Below are positions 20,483-29,675 of a stretch of 64,000 nucleotides of DNA, in pieces. Source of the DNA: Streptomyces antibioticus. Lineage in GTDB: Bacteria; Actinomycetota; Actinomycetes; Streptomycetales; Streptomycetaceae. The stretch's first letter is position 1. Every line of letters starts with the position of its first letter. A program made the translations under genes and the position numbers. The notes beneath the pieces are model-generated. The model searched no databases and was not told the DNA's origin. It saw nothing but the letters and a program-made list of their open reading frames with translations. The stretch spans positions 327,632-391,631 of the forward strand of contig NZ_KQ948432.1 in NCBI RefSeq assembly GCF_001514065.1, written 5' to 3'.

Positions 20483-20511
20483 ACCGGGGAGGCGCAGCGC
20501 GCCTCCCCGGT
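20483..20511 (-). terminator. hairpin downstream of trpA
   Basis: The 13-bp arms ACCGGGGAGGCGC and GCGCCTCCCCGGT are perfect, with a 3-base loop. The hairpin is 46 bases past the trpA stop and only 13 bases before the dsbA-like start, so it probably ends the trp transcript while also sitting in the dsbA leader. Confidence 0.75.
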
Positions 20512-20557
20512 CCCAGGTCCACCCGTTCGAGTGACCTGCACGAAACGTCCGGACTTG

Positions 20558-21376
20558 TTACGCCTGTCCGCGCACGCCCTTCGCCAGGTCACCGGCGAGT
20601 TCGCGGACGGCCTCGACGCCGGCCCTGTCGTCCGGCGCGTCCAGCATCCGCTTCACGAAGGCCGAGCCGACGATCACGCCGTCGGCGAAGCCGGCCACCT
20701 CGGCGGCCTGCTCGGCGTTGGAGACGCCGAGCCCGACACAGACGGCCAGGCCGGTCCCGGTCGCACGCGTGCGCTCGACCAGGTCCTGGGCCTGCGCGCC
20801 CACCGACGCACGCGTACCCGTGACGCCCATGAGCGAGGCGGCGTACACGAACCCGCTGCCCGCCGCGGTGATCTGCGCGAGCCGCTCGTCCTTGCTGCTG
20901 GGCGCCACGACGAAGACGGTCGCGAGGCCGTGCTTCTCGGCGTGCTCCCGCCACAGCGCCGACTCCTGCACGGGCAGGTCGGGCAGGATGCAGCCCGCGC
21001 CGCCCGCCTCGGCGAGCTCGGCGGTGAACCGCTCGACGCCGTAGCGGTCGATCGGGTTCCAGTACGTCATCACGAGCACCGGCTTCCCGGTGGCCTCGTA
21101 CGCCTCCTTCACCGTCCGCATGACATCGGCGATCTTGACGCCGCCGCGCAGGGCGATGTCGTCGGCGGTCTGGATGACCGGGCCGTCGAGGACGGGGTCG
21201 CTGTGCGGCAGCCCCACCTCGACGACATCGGCACCGCCGTCGAAGACGGCCTTGATCGCCTCGATGCCGCCGTCCACGGTCGGGAACCCGGCCGGGAGGT
21301 AGGCGATGAGCGCGGAGCGGCCCTCGGCCCTGGCACCGGCGAGGGTGTCGGTCAGCAGCTGAATGTTCCCGCTCAC
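20558..21376 (-). CDS. trpA: tryptophan synthase alpha chain
   Basis: Cleaves indole-3-glycerol phosphate to indole, which is channelled to TrpB. The 272-residue (beta/alpha)8 barrel shows the catalytic glutamate region in [16 protein letters not shown], the second acid in [10 protein letters not shown], and the phosphate-binding GLGVSN and GVIVGSAFV loops. The GTG start overlaps the trpB stop as GTGA, so the two subunits are translated in tandem. Confidence 0.96.
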   Translation of the reverse strand: MSGNIQLLTDTLAGARAEGRSALIAYLPAGFPTVDGGIEAIKAVFDGGADVVEVGLPHSDPVLDGPVIQTADDIALRGGVKIADVMRTVKEAYEATGKPVLVMTYWNPIDRYGVERFTAELAEAGGAGCILPDLPVQESALWREHAEKHGLATVFVVAPSSKDERLAQITAAGSGFVYAASLMGVTGTRASVGAQAQDLVERTRATGTGLAVCVGLGVSNAEQAAEVAGFADGVIVGSAFVKRMLDAPDDRAGVEAVRELAGDLAKGVRGQA

Positions 21377-22656
21377 TTGGCGTCCCCCTCGATCTCGGCG
21401 AGGTCGGCGGCGTCGGCCGCGACCTCGGCGTCGGTGTCGTACAGGCCGAAGTAGCGCGCGGCCGTGTCCATGTCCTTGTCGCCACGCCCTGACAGGTTGA
21501 CGATGATCAGCCCGTCCTTGCCCAGCTCCTTGCCGACCTCCAGGGCGCCGGCCAGCGCGTGGGCGCTCTCGATGGCCGGGATGATGCCCTCGGTGCGGGA
21601 CAGCAGGCGCAGGGCCTGCATGGCCGCGTCGTCGGTGACCGCGCGGTACTCGCCGCGGCCGGAGTCCTTGAGGTAGGAGTGCTCGGGGCCGATGCCCGGG
21701 TAGTCCAGACCGGCCGAGATCGAGTACGGCTCGGTGATCTGGCCCTCCTCGTCCTGGAGGACGTAGGAACGGGAGCCGTGCAGGATGCCGGGCTCGCCCG
21801 CGGTGAGCGTCGCCGCGTGCTCGCCGGTCTCCACGCCGTGCCCGGCCGGCTCGCAGCCGATGAGGCGTACGCCGGCGTCCGGGATGAAGGCGTGGAAGAG
21901 GCCGATGGCGTTGGAGCCGCCGCCGACGCAGGCGATCGCCGCGTCGGGGAGCCGGCCGGCCCGCTCCAGGATCTGGCGGCGGGCCTCGACGCCGATGACG
22001 CGGTGGAAGTCGCGGACCATCGCCGGGAAGGGGTGCGGGCCGGCGACCGTGCCGAAGAGGTAGTGGGTGTGGTCGACGTTGGCGACCCAGTCGCGGAAGG
22101 CCTCGTTGATCGCGTCCTTCAGCGTGCGGCTGCCGGACTTCACGGCGATGACCTCGGCGCCGAGCATGCGCATCCGGGCCACGTTGAGGGCCTGGCGCTG
22201 GGTGTCGATCTCGCCCATGTAGATCGTGCACTCGAGGCCGAAGAGGGCACAGGCGGTGGCGGTCGCGACGCCGTGCTGTCCCGCACCGGTCTCGGCGATC
22301 ACTCTGGTCTTGCCCATGCGCTTGGTGAGCAGGGCCTGGCCGAGCACGTTGTTGATCTTGTGGGAGCCGGTGTGGTTGAGGTCTTCCCGCTTCAGGAAGA
22401 TCCGGGCGCCACCGGCGTGTTCGGCGAACCTCGGCACCTCGGTGAGGGAGCTGGGGCGGCCGGTGTAGTGGACCAGCAGGTCGTCGAGCTCGCGGGCGAA
22501 CTCGGGGTCGTGCTTGGCCTTGTCGTACTCGACGGCGACCTCGTCCACGGCGGCGACGAGGGCCTCCGGGATGAACTTGCCGCCGAAGTCCCCGAAGTAG
22601 CCTTCGGGACTCGGTACTTGACCCTCGGGGTCGGGGATGAAGAACTCGCTGGGCAT
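21373..22656 (-). CDS. trpB: tryptophan synthase beta chain
   Basis: A PLP enzyme that joins indole and serine to make tryptophan. The PLP lysine lies in [10 protein letters not shown] and the phosphate-binding glycine loop is [10 protein letters not shown]. The ATG at 22656 (427 residues) has a GAGG ribosome site seven bases upstream; a TTG two codons earlier is in frame but less likely. It lies 79 bases after trpM, a gap filled by a dispersed repeat. Confidence 0.97.
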   Translation of the reverse strand: MPSEFFIPDPEGQVPSPEGYFGDFGGKFIPEALVAAVDEVAVEYDKAKHDPEFARELDDLLVHYTGRPSSLTEVPRFAEHAGGARIFLKREDLNHTGSHKINNVLGQALLTKRMGKTRVIAETGAGQHGVATATACALFGLECTIYMGEIDTQRQALNVARMRMLGAEVIAVKSGSRTLKDAINEAFRDWVANVDHTHYLFGTVAGPHPFPAMVRDFHRVIGVEARRQILERAGRLPDAAIACVGGGSNAIGLFHAFIPDAGVRLIGCEPAGHGVETGEHAATLTAGEPGILHGSRSYVLQDEEGQITEPYSISAGLDYPGIGPEHSYLKDSGRGEYRAVTDDAAMQALRLLSRTEGIIPAIESAHALAGALEVGKELGKDGLIIVNLSGRGDKDMDTAARYFGLYDTDAEVAADAADLAEIEGDAK

Positions 22657-22721
22657 GCGCAAACCTCACGGTGAGTGCGTGGAAAAGACACTATTCGCCG
22701 TGGGGGGCGGGGAGGTGTTGG

Positions 22722-22803
22722 TTGGCTGCGGGCCGTCAGTGGCCGGTCGCGCCCGCGCGGCGGTAGCCGCAAATCAAGTAGAGCCCCGCGCCCCTGAAAG
22801 GCC
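22722..22803 (-). repeat. Streptomyces dispersed repeat (AGGGGCGCGGGG family)
   Basis: Read on the minus strand it begins CCTTTCAGGGGCGCGGGGCT and ends in a GGCCCGCAGCC segment. This layout, including the GCGCGACCGGCCAC middle, is the familiar dispersed Streptomyces element and matches a second shorter copy at 24829-24874 in its first 20 bases. It covers the last 20 or so codons and the stop of trpM. Confidence 0.7.
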
Positions 22804-22960
22804 CTTGCCATCGACGCCCGTTCACCTGACCCGGCTCGTCACCGATGACGTAACGCACCCTGCGGCCGTGTACCCGGCGGGCCGGGGCTCGGCAGCCGCG
22901 CGGGCGGCATCCGCGCGCCAGGCGCGCGTGCCGGTCCACGGTCGTCAGGGTGAGAGTCAT
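22736..22960 (-). CDS. trpM: TrpM-like small protein of the trp operon
   Basis: A 74-codon frame between trpC and trpB, the place of trpM in S. coelicolor, where a 63-residue TrpM has been reported to modulate tryptophan synthesis and development. The first 50 residues are Arg-rich with the core ARGCRPRGCRAPARRVHGRR followed by YVIGDEPGQVNG. The remaining residues (GPFRGAGLYLICGYRRAG and beyond) are encoded by a dispersed repeat, which explains the greater length. A TAGGCT hexamer lies seven bases before the ATG. Assignment rests on position, size and composition. Confidence 0.65.
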   Translation of the reverse strand: MTLTLTTVDRHARLARGCRPRGCRAPARRVHGRRVRYVIGDEPGQVNGRRWQGPFRGAGLYLICGYRRAGATGH

Positions 22961-22967
22961 CGGGGTC

Positions 22968-22973
22968 AGCCTA
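22968..22973 (-). promoter_or_regulatory. -10 hexamer TAGGCT before trpM
   Basis: On the minus strand TAGGCT ends seven bases before the trpM ATG, which would place the transcript start at or next to the start codon. It lies between the trpC stop and trpM, so trpM-trpB-trpA could have their own leaderless promoter in addition to read-through. Confidence 0.45.
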
Positions 22974-22981
22974 CCGAAAGA

Positions 22982-23791
22982 TCATCCGCGGCCGTGGCGC
23001 AGTGCGGGATGGGTGCCCGCTGCCACCAGGTCCGCCACCGCCGTCTTCGGGTCCTTGCCCGTCACCAGGGACTCGCCCACCAGGACCGCGTCGGCGCCGG
23101 CGTTGGCGTACGCGATGAGGTCGTGGGGGCCGCGGACGCCGGACTCGGCGACCTTGACGAGGTGGTCGGGGATCTCGGGGGCGACGCGCTCGAAGGTGCC
23201 GCGGTCGACTTCCAGGGTCTTGAGGTTGCGGGCGTTGACGCCGATGATCTTCGCGCCGGCGTCCACGGCACGCTCGACCTCGTCCTCGTCGTGGACCTCG
23301 ACGAGCGGGGTGAGTCCGATGGACACCGCGCGCTCGATGAGGGACTCCAGGGCGGGCTGTTCGAGGGCGGCCACGATCAGCAGGGCGAGGTCGGCACCGT
23401 AGGCCCGGGCCTCCCACAGCTGGTACGACGTGACGATGAAGTCCTTGCGCAGGACCGGGATGTCCACGCGCGCGCGGACGGCCTCCAGGTCGGCCAGCGA
23501 GCCGCCGAAGCGACGCTGTTCGGTGAGGACGGAGATGACGGCGGCGCCGCCCGCCTCGTAGTCGGCGGCGAGGCCCGCCGGGTCGGCGATCGCGGCCAGC
23601 GCGCCCTTGGAGGGGCTGGAACGCTTGACCTCGCAGATGACCTTGACGCCGTCGCCGCGCAGTGCGGCCACGCCGTCCTTCGCCGCGGGAGCCTTCGCCG
23701 CGCGCTCCTTGAGCTCGTCGAGGCTGACGCGCGCCTGCCGCTCCGCGAGGTCGGCACGGACTCCGTCGATGATCTCGTCGAGCACACTCAC
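22982..23791 (-). CDS. trpC: indole-3-glycerol phosphate synthase
   Basis: Closes the indole ring of CdRP. 269 residues, normal for the family. Catalytic motifs [11 protein letters not shown], the lysine in VLRKDFI, NARNLKT and the phosphate-binding AESGV and VLVGESLV loops are present. The GTG at 23791 has GGAAGGGG about ten bases upstream and starts the conserved [12 protein letters not shown] segment. First gene of a trpC-trpM-trpB-trpA group; the step before it (PRA isomerase) would be done by PriA, encoded in the his operon of this window. Confidence 0.96.
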   Translation of the reverse strand: MSVLDEIIDGVRADLAERQARVSLDELKERAAKAPAAKDGVAALRGDGVKVICEVKRSSPSKGALAAIADPAGLAADYEAGGAAVISVLTEQRRFGGSLADLEAVRARVDIPVLRKDFIVTSYQLWEARAYGADLALLIVAALEQPALESLIERAVSIGLTPLVEVHDEDEVERAVDAGAKIIGVNARNLKTLEVDRGTFERVAPEIPDHLVKVAESGVRGPHDLIAYANAGADAVLVGESLVTGKDPKTAVADLVAAGTHPALRHGRG

Positions 23792-23929
23792 GCGAGCGGC
23801 CCCCTTCCAGACGGTTGACAGTTCCAGCGACCGGTGGGAAAAGGCGGTCACTGCGATGGTATCCGCAGGAGGGCGTAGGCCTCGCATCCGGTTGACGCCG
23901 GTCCCACTACCTGGACGTTCACCCATTGA

Positions 23930-24370
23930 TCAAGGATGCAGCCAGCCACCGAACGGCAGGTTCCGGACAACGGTGAAGACCAGCAGCAACGTGCCCAGCG
24001 TCCACAGGTGCGGCGGGCCGAGATCGATGCGCATCGGCCGCCCGCGCGCGGCGCGGACCACCCAGACGGTCCACAGCACGGCGAACCCCAGATAGCCGAG
24101 CACGGCCACCGCGTTGGCGTGCAGCGCCGCCATCACGTCCCCGTGGACGAAGGCGTGCGCGCTGCGCAGTCCGCCGCAGCCGGGGCAGTACAGGCCGGTG
24201 TAGCGCAGGAGCGGGCAGACGGGGTAGTGGCCGGGCTCGTTGGGGTCCACCGCGGCCACGTAGGCGAAGGCACCGGCGACGGCCGCGAGCACGCCGGCGG
24301 GCACGGCCAGGCGGCTCAGCACGCGCGTGTGGGTCAGCACCCTCTGGCTGTCGGCGTTCACGCCTCGCAT
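23930..24370 (-). CDS. DUF2752 membrane protein
   Basis: A 146-residue membrane protein with three hydrophobic segments and the DUF2752 core CPLLRYTGLYCPGCGGLR (about 52-69), whose CxxC cysteines and following Ser-Ala-His are conserved in the family. Function is not known. The ATG at 24370 is used; a GTG three codons later (24361) lies seven bases after a CACAAT hexamer and is a possible leaderless start. It lies between the trpE-side genes and trpC and may be co-transcribed with the trp genes. Confidence 0.8.
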   Translation of the reverse strand: MRGVNADSQRVLTHTRVLSRLAVPAGVLAAVAGAFAYVAAVDPNEPGHYPVCPLLRYTGLYCPGCGGLRSAHAFVHGDVMAALHANAVAVLGYLGFAVLWTVWVVRAARGRPMRIDLGPPHLWTLGTLLLVFTVVRNLPFGGWLHP

Positions 24371-24396
24371 TGTGCCCCGCGGGACCCCGGACGCGC

Positions 24397-24438
24397 GTGA
24401 GGGGCGGCGCCGGCACTTCTGCCGGTCCGCCCCTTCAC
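24397..24438 (-). terminator. hairpin after the HGxxPAAW gene
   Basis: The arms GTGAGGGGCGG-C-GCCGGCA and TGCCGG-T-CCGCCCCTTCAC pair with one bulged base and one mismatch around a CTTC loop. It begins 19 bases past the stop of the minus-strand HGxxPAAW gene and lies before DUF2752. Confidence 0.7.
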
Positions 24439-24457
24439 GAGGTGGCTGCTGCCGCTC

Positions 24458-24706
24458 TCAGCCCTTGGCGCTCGCCGGCTCCGGCTGCGAGGCGAGGAGG
24501 TCCTTGTGGGCGTCCTTCGGCTGGCCCAGGCCCATCGCGCTCATGATCCAGCCGACGATGCCGCCGATGACCACGATCGCCATGCCGGCCCAGAAGCCCG
24601 CGGGCTGGGCCATCACCATGAAGGCGCCCGCGACGCAGAAACCGATGAAGGCGATAGTGACACCGGTCCAGGCGGCCGGGGTGTGACCGTGGCTGCTGCC
24701 CGCCAT
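24458..24706 (-). CDS. HGxxPAAW-motif small membrane protein
   Basis: 82 residues with two transmembrane helices (about 14-32 and 37-58) behind an N-terminal HGHTPAAW motif (6-13), the defining signature of a small actinobacterial membrane-protein family found beside trp genes. Function is unknown. The C-terminus is polar and probably cytoplasmic. Confidence 0.8.
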   Translation of the reverse strand: MAGSSHGHTPAAWTGVTIAFIGFCVAGAFMVMAQPAGFWAGMAIVVIGGIVGWIMSAMGLGQPKDAHKDLLASQPEPASAKG

Positions 24707-24828
24707 GACTTGCTCCTCGTTGCTGTAAACGTGTCTGAGCCGGACGCTCGGGGTCCATTGTTCCGCACGGCTGGGTGAGCGCGGAGCAGGGGTAGGCCTA
24801 GCGGGTCAATGCCGGGAAGTGCAGCCGA

Positions 24829-24874
24829 CCTTTAGGGGCGCGGGGAACTGCGCGACAAGCCCCCACCGGCCGCA
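24829..24874 (+). repeat. Streptomyces dispersed repeat (AGGGGCGCGGGG family), short copy
   Basis: The sequence CCTTTAGGGGCGCGGGGAAC followed by TGCGCGACAAGCC and a GGCCGCAC end is the classic form of the element, in the gap between two small membrane-protein genes. Same family as the copy at 22722-22803. Confidence 0.7.
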
Positions 24875-24890
24875 CGCCGAAGTACAACCC

Positions 24891-25532
24891 CTAGGCCCCC
24901 GTAGGATCCTCGCCCCGATCCAACGCCTTCCACATCTCCTCGGGCCGCTCAGGATCAACGGCCTTTTTCCGCCGAGCCGCCGCAGGCACCCCGTTCCGCT
25001 CGTAGCGCCCCGACATCGCCGGCCACATCCGCCCGTACCGCAGCGCCAGCAACCCGGCCAGCAGGATCAACGCCCCGCCGGCGACCGCGACGTAGGGCCA
25101 CGCGGTGTGGCTGAGGCCGTCGACCGTGGCGGCCGCGTCACCGGAGGCGGACGCCGCCTGTTCGTCGAGCGCCGAGCTGTCGGAGACGCCGAGCAGCGCC
25201 GCGACGACGATGCCGACGCCCGAGAGGGCGAGCAGTGCGGCGACCGCGAAGCGGCCCACCTTGCGGACGGCGAAGACGGCGACGAGCGCGGCGAGGCCCA
25301 CTATGGCGAGCGCCGCGGGGACGCCCGTGACGTCGCTGCCCTTGGCGGTCAGCGGGAAGTCGCCGCCGGCCACCGTCGCGGTGCCCGACGACCACTGTTG
25401 ACGGGTCGCGAGCAGCGCCACGGCCGCGCCGAGGGCACCGGCCAGGAGGGCTGTGGCGAGGCTGAGGCGGCCGGCCCTGGCGGGTCCTGCGGCTTCGGAA
25501 CGGGGGGAAGGAACAGCAGTCACGTACTCCAC
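24891..25532 (-). CDS. TIGR02234-type Trp-region membrane protein
   Basis: 213 residues with four hydrophobic segments (about 24-45, 73-90, 96-115, 145-165), matching the Trp-biosynthesis-associated membrane family that sits next to trpE in actinobacteria. The C-terminal 50 residues are charged. Role unknown; a function in tryptophan metabolism is suggested only by its conserved position. The start is uncertain: GTG at 25532 is given, and GTG at 25523 is an alternative. Neither has a good ribosome site. Confidence 0.75.
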   Translation of the reverse strand: MEYVTAVPSPRSEAAGPARAGRLSLATALLAGALGAAVALLATRQQWSSGTATVAGGDFPLTAKGSDVTGVPAALAIVGLAALVAVFAVRKVGRFAVAALLALSGVGIVVAALLGVSDSSALDEQAASASGDAAATVDGLSHTAWPYVAVAGGALILLAGLLALRYGRMWPAMSGRYERNGVPAAARRKKAVDPERPEEMWKALDRGEDPTGA

Positions 25533-25540
25533 TATCGCCC

Positions 25541-25570
25541 GAACCCCGGGCGAACCGTCACCCGGGGTTC
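25541..25570 (-). terminator. perfect hairpin after trpE
   Basis: The 10-bp arms GAACCCCGGG and CCCGGGGTTC enclose a 10-base loop, 14 bases past the trpE stop. It would separate the hisI-trpE transcript from the following membrane-protein gene. Confidence 0.75.
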
Positions 25571-25584
25571 CTATGAGAAGCGCC

Positions 25585-27063
25585 CTATTGCCCGAGCCGG
25601 TTCGCCGTGTGCACCGCGCGCAGCACCGCCGCCGCCTTGTTGCGGCACTCGGTGTCCTCGGCGACCGGGTCGGAGTCGGCGACGATCCCGGCGCCCGCCT
25701 GGACGTAGGCCGTACCGCCCCTGAGCAGGGCCGTTCGGATGGCGATGGCCGTGTCGGAGTCGCCGGCGAAGTCGAGATAGCCGACGCAGCCGCCGTACAG
25801 ACCGCGCCTGGACGGTTCGAGTTCGTCGATGATCTGCATCGCGCGGGGCTTCGGGGCGCCGGAGAGGGTGCCGGCCGGGAAGCAGGCGGTGAGGACGTCG
25901 AAGGCCGTACGACCCTCCGCCACCTTTCCGGTGACCGTCGAGACGATGTGCATCACGTGCGAGTACCGCTCGACGGACATGAAGTCGACGACCTCCACCG
26001 AACCCGGTTCGCAGACCCGCCCCAGGTCGTTGCGGCCGAGGTCGACCAGCATCAGGTGCTCGGCGCGCTCCTTGGGGTCCGCGAGCAGCTCTTCGGCGAG
26101 GGCCTGGTCCTCCTGCGGGGTGGCCCCGCGCCAGCGGGTGCCGGCGATGGGGTGGACCATGGCCCGCCCGTCCTCGACCTTCACGAGGGCCTCGGGGGAC
26201 GAGCCGACGACGTCGAAGCCGTCGAAGCGGAACAGGTACATGTACGGGGACGGGTTGGTGGCCCTGAGGACCCGGTAGACGTCCAACGCGCTTGCCGTGC
26301 ACGGCGTCTCGAAGCGCTGGGAGGGGACGACCTGGAAGGCCTCGCCCGCGCGGATGCGCTCCTTGATGTCCTCGACGGCCGCCTGGAAGTCCTCGCCGCC
26401 CCACAGGGCGGTGTACTCGGGCAGTTCGGAGGGCGGCAGGACGGCGGGCGGCTGGGCCACCGCGCGGGACAGGTCCGCCTCCATGGCGTCCAGACGGGCC
26501 ACCGCGTCGGCGTAGGCCTCGTCGACCCCGGTGTCGAGGTCGTTGTGGTTGATCGCGTTGGCGATCAGCAGGACCGAGCCCTCCCAGTGGTCCATGACGG
26601 CGAGGTCGCTGGTGAGGAGCATGGTCAGCTCGGGGAGCCCCAGGTCGTCGCGCTCGCCGGGGCCGATCTTCTCCAGGCGGCGGACGATGTCGTAGCCGAG
26701 ATAGCCGACCATGCCGCCGGTGAAGGGCGGCAGGCCCTCCTGGTGCGGGGTGTGCAGGGCCTCGATGGTGGCGCGCAGGGCCGCGAGCGGGTCGCCGTCC
26801 ACGGGGACGCCGACGGGCGGGGCGCCGAGCCAGTGGGCCTGGCCGTCGCGCGCGGTCAGGGTCGCGGCGGAACGCACGCCCACGAAGGAGTAGCGGGACC
26901 AGGAGCGGCCGTTCTCCGCGGACTCCAGCAGGAAGGTGCCGGGGCGCTCGGCGGCGAGCTTGCGGTAGAGCGCGACCGGGGTGTCGCCGTCGGCGAGGAG
27001 CTTGCGCGTGACCGGGATGACACGACGGTCGGTGGCGAGCTTGCGGAAGGTCTCGAGGTCCAT
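25585..27063 (-). CDS. trpE: anthranilate synthase component I
   Basis: Converts chorismate to anthranilate with ammonia from a TrpG partner that is not in this window. 492 residues. The N-terminal feedback-site element [18 protein letters not shown] is present, followed by the chorismate-binding domain motifs [39 protein letters not shown] and the C-terminal Mg2+-binding [13 protein letters not shown]. The ATG at 27063 is eleven bases after the hisI stop, so the two genes are probably co-transcribed. No Trp-codon leader peptide or attenuator was seen. Confidence 0.96.
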   Translation of the reverse strand: MDLETFRKLATDRRVIPVTRKLLADGDTPVALYRKLAAERPGTFLLESAENGRSWSRYSFVGVRSAATLTARDGQAHWLGAPPVGVPVDGDPLAALRATIEALHTPHQEGLPPFTGGMVGYLGYDIVRRLEKIGPGERDDLGLPELTMLLTSDLAVMDHWEGSVLLIANAINHNDLDTGVDEAYADAVARLDAMEADLSRAVAQPPAVLPPSELPEYTALWGGEDFQAAVEDIKERIRAGEAFQVVPSQRFETPCTASALDVYRVLRATNPSPYMYLFRFDGFDVVGSSPEALVKVEDGRAMVHPIAGTRWRGATPQEDQALAEELLADPKERAEHLMLVDLGRNDLGRVCEPGSVEVVDFMSVERYSHVMHIVSTVTGKVAEGRTAFDVLTACFPAGTLSGAPKPRAMQIIDELEPSRRGLYGGCVGYLDFAGDSDTAIAIRTALLRGGTAYVQAGAGIVADSDPVAEDTECRNKAAAVLRAVHTANRLGQ

Positions 27064-27074
27064 GGCGGCTGACC

Positions 27075-27470
27075 TTACTGATCCGCGGCCGGTACGCCGG
27101 AACCGGCGCCGTCCTTGAGGAGCACGTCGGCGTCGAAGCAGGTGCGCGCGCCGGTGTGGCAGGCGGCACCGACCTGGTCGACCTTGACCAGCACGGTGTC
27201 GGCGTCGCAGTCCAGCGCGACCGACTTGACCCACTGGAAGTGGCCGGAGGTGTCGCCCTTGACCCAGTACTCCTGGCGGCTGCGCGACCAGTAGGTGCAG
27301 CGGCCGGTGGTCAGCGTGCGGTGCAGCGCCTCGTCGTCCATCCAGCCGAGCATCAGCACCTCACCGGTGTCGTACTGCTGGGCGATGGCGGGGACGAGCC
27401 CGTCGGCGCTGCGCTTGAGACGCGCGGCGATCTCGGGGTCCAGGGCGGTGGGCGGGGGCGTGCTGGTCAT
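27075..27470 (-). CDS. hisI: phosphoribosyl-AMP cyclohydrolase
   Basis: Third step of histidine synthesis. The 131-residue monofunctional enzyme has no fused HisE domain. Metal ligands are visible in [14 protein letters not shown] and in the cysteines and histidine of [11 protein letters not shown]. The ATG at 27470 begins the usual MTSTPPP-type N-terminus and lies seven bases after a CACAAT hexamer; an ATG at 27479 is also possible. hisI is detached from the main his operon and paired with trpE. Confidence 0.93.
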   Translation of the reverse strand: MTSTPPPTALDPEIAARLKRSADGLVPAIAQQYDTGEVLMLGWMDDEALHRTLTTGRCTYWSRSRQEYWVKGDTSGHFQWVKSVALDCDADTVLVKVDQVGAACHTGARTCFDADVLLKDGAGSGVPAADQ

Positions 27471-27518
27471 GGGTGCCATTGTGCCGCGCGCCACTGACAG
27501 CGAACGTGTGGCGTCCAC

Positions 27519-27547
27519 TGTGCGGACCTGCGAGCCGGTCGTAGGCT
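27519..27547 (+). promoter_or_regulatory. leaderless-type promoter of the TIGR03085 gene
   Basis: -35 TGTGCG (27519-27524), a 17-base spacer and -10 TAGGCT (27542-27547). The -10 ends six bases before the ATG, so the mRNA would start at or beside the start codon, and there is no ribosome site. Confidence 0.55.
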
Positions 27548-27553
27548 GACGGC

Positions 27554-28189
27554 ATGTCGACTTTCGCCAAGCGTGAACGACTTCTGCTCGCCGATCTCCT
27601 GGAAACCGCAGGACCCGAGGCGCCCACCCTGTGCGAGGGCTGGCAGACCCGGGACCTGGCCGCGCACGTGGTGGTGCGCGAGCGCCGCCCGGACGCCTCC
27701 GCCGGTCTCCTCATCAAGCAGCTCTCCGCCCGCCTGGACAAGGCGATGGAGGAGTTCGCGGCCAAGCCGTACGAGGAGCTCATCCAGCTGATCCGTACCG
27801 GGCCGCCGCGTTTCTCGCCGTTCCAGCTCAAGCAGCTCGACGAGGCGTCCAACATCATCGAGTTCTACGTCCACACCGAGGACGTCCGCCGGGCCCAGGA
27901 GGACTGGACGCCCCGCGAGCTCGATCCCGTCTTCCAGGACGCCCTGTGGTCCCGCCTGGAGCGGACGGCCCGGCTGATGGGCCGCAGCGCCCCGACCGGC
28001 CTGGTGCTGCGCCGCCCCGACGGCCAGACGGCGGTCGCGCACCGCGGCACGCCGGTCGTGACGGTGACGGGCGAGCCGTCGGAGCTGCTGCTGTTCCTGT
28101 ACGGCCGCAAGAGCGCCGCCAAGGTGGACCTGGACGGCGAGAAGGACGCCATCGCGAAGCTGGCCGAGGGCAAGCAGCTGGGGATCTAG
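27554..28189 (+). CDS. TIGR03085 family (DinB/MDMPI-like) metal-binding protein
   Basis: A 211-residue member of the actinobacterial TIGR03085 branch of the mycothiol-dependent maleylpyruvate isomerase/DinB superfamily. Visible features are the first-helix region [29 protein letters not shown] with the metal-binding His of LAAHV (about 37), and [12 protein letters not shown] (about 104-115) with the second His. These enzymes may use mycothiol; the actual reaction of this branch is unknown. It is divergent from hisI and runs to within three bases of the convergent MFS gene. Confidence 0.85.
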   Translation: MSTFAKRERLLLADLLETAGPEAPTLCEGWQTRDLAAHVVVRERRPDASAGLLIKQLSARLDKAMEEFAAKPYEELIQLIRTGPPRFSPFQLKQLDEASNIIEFYVHTEDVRRAQEDWTPRELDPVFQDALWSRLERTARLMGRSAPTGLVLRRPDGQTAVAHRGTPVVTVTGEPSELLLFLYGRKSAAKVDLDGEKDAIAKLAEGKQLGI

Positions 28190-28192
28190 CCG

Positions 28193-29662
28193 CTACTTCG
28201 GGAGTTCGGCTCGGCGCAGGTCCCGTACCAGCAGGGCGACGACCCCGCCGAGCCCGCACACCGCCGCGCTGACGACGAACACCGGCCCTGTGCCCCACGC
28301 CCCGATGGCCGCGGCGGACAGCGGCATGCTCAGCGGCGCGAAGCCCAGGCTGACCAGTCCGGAGACGGCCGTGACACGGCCCAGGTAGGCGGCGTCGGCC
28401 TGGGTCTGGAGCAGCGCCCCGCACATCGCGCCGCTGAGCCCGGCGAGCAGTCCGACCAGCACGGCGGTGCCGACGGCGGCGACGAGGCTCGGCGCGAACG
28501 CCAGTGCCCCGATCGCGACGGAGCCCGCGAGGATGGCGTACGCCGCGACCTGCCCGGCGTGCGGCAGCCGCCCGCGCACGGTGAGCAGCAGCGAGGCGGC
28601 TCCGGCGCCGACCCCGAACCCGGCGAGCACGGCGCCCATGCCGGAGGCACCCCAGCCGCGTTCGTCGGCGAGCAGGGTCAGGCCGACGTTGAGAGGCCCG
28701 ACGAACCCGAGGTCCCCGAGCGCGATGGCCAGCATCAGCGGGGCGAGCACGCGATGCCTACGGATGTAGCGCAGCCCGCTGACGAGGTCGCTCCAAGCGG
28801 TGGAGCGAGGGCCGTCACCGGGCTTGCCCCCGACGGCGTCCTGAGCCCCCGCACCCCCAAGGGCCCCGGCGGTGTCCTGAGACCTCGCACCCGCAAGGGC
28901 CCCGACGGTGTCCTGAGGCCCCGCACCCGCAAGGGCCCCGGCGGCGTCGTGAGGCCCCGCACCTACCCTGCCCCCGGCAGTGTCCTCAAGCCCCGCCCCC
29001 GCCCCGCCCCCGGCGGCGCCCGCGCGGCCCCCACCGGCCCTGTCGTCCGTCGGCACCTCCCCCACCCGTACCGACACGAGCAGCGGCACCGACACCGCGA
29101 TCAGCAGCCCCGCCAGCCCGAACGCGGCCGCCGCCCCGCCCACCGCCACCCCGAGGCCGCCCAGCGGTCCCCCGACCACGCTGGCGAACCGTATCGCCAG
29201 GCCCCGCATGCCCTGCACGCGCGCGAGCTGGTCCCGTGACGTCACGCGCGCGGGGAGGGCGCCCACGGCCGGCATGAACACGGCGTCGACGGTGCCGAAG
29301 ACGAACGCCAGCGCGGCCAGCGGCCACAGCCCGGGGCTGCTGAGGAACAGCAGCGCCGCCACCGCGAGGACGGCCGCGCAGCGCACCACGTCGCTGCCGA
29401 TGACGACCCGGCGCGGTCCGAGCCGGTCGGCGATGACTCCCCCGCCGAGCATCAGCACCGCCCGCGGCAGCGCGCTCACGGACATCACGAGCCCGGCCTG
29501 CGAGGCGCTGCCCGTCTGGACGGCGGCCCAGGACAGGGCGATGTAGTACACGCTGTCGCCGACCATGGAGGAGGTGTAGGCGGCGAGCCAGCGCAGGACG
29601 TTGCCGTCGCGGTGGGCGGGGCGGGCGGTCGCGGCGGGCGCGGCCATGAGCGTGGCGGTCAC
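28193..29662 (-). CDS. MFS exporter with repeat-expanded central loop
   Basis: A 489-residue major facilitator of the drug-exporter type. The MFS motif near helix 2-3 reads GGGVIADRLGPRRVV. After helix 6 there is a Gly/Ala-rich cytoplasmic loop of about 95 residues, most of it made of a 12-residue repeat (GALAGAGPQDTV-like), coded by a 36-bp tandem DNA repeat; six more helices follow. The GTG at 29662 has GAGAGGAC upstream; ATG at 29647 is an alternative. It directly follows the ArsR-type regulator, which probably controls it, so it likely exports a compound sensed by that repressor. The substrate is unknown. Confidence 0.88.
   Translation of the reverse strand: MTATLMAAPAATARPAHRDGNVLRWLAAYTSSMVGDSVYYIALSWAAVQTGSASQAGLVMSVSALPRAVLMLGGGVIADRLGPRRVVIGSDVVRCAAVLAVAALLFLSSPGLWPLAALAFVFGTVDAVFMPAVGALPARVTSRDQLARVQGMRGLAIRFASVVGGPLGGLGVAVGGAAAAFGLAGLLIAVSVPLLVSVRVGEVPTDDRAGGGRAGAAGGGAGAGLEDTAGGRVGAGPHDAAGALAGAGPQDTVGALAGARSQDTAGALGGAGAQDAVGGKPGDGPRSTAWSDLVSGLRYIRRHRVLAPLMLAIALGDLGFVGPLNVGLTLLADERGWGASGMGAVLAGFGVGAGAASLLLTVRGRLPHAGQVAAYAILAGSVAIGALAFAPSLVAAVGTAVLVGLLAGLSGAMCGALLQTQADAAYLGRVTAVSGLVSLGFAPLSMPLSAAAIGAWGTGPVFVVSAAVCGLGGVVALLVRDLRRAELPK
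28835..29014 (-). repeat. 36-bp tandem repeat, five copies, inside the MFS gene
   Basis: Five direct copies start at 28835, 28871, 28907, 28943 and 28979. The best-matched pair begins GGTGTCCTGAG (28871 and 28907) and differs at only a few positions; the last two copies are more diverged. The period is a multiple of three, so the reading frame survives copy-number change. Confidence 0.85.
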
Positions 29663-29675
29663 GGACCAGGTCCTC

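Noticed and set aside
22736-22960. TrpM as a random short frame
   Set aside because: Position between trpC and trpB, Arg-rich core and a -10 hexamer argue for a real small gene, so it was kept with moderate confidence.
23792-23929. Trp attenuator or leader peptide before trpC
   Set aside because: No run of Trp codons and no paired terminator/antiterminator stems could be drawn; the same holds for the short gap before trpE.
28835-29014. CRISPR array, considered because of the regular 36-bp spacing
   Set aside because: There are no spacers between units, the repeat is inside an MFS gene and the period keeps the frame; no cas gene is near.
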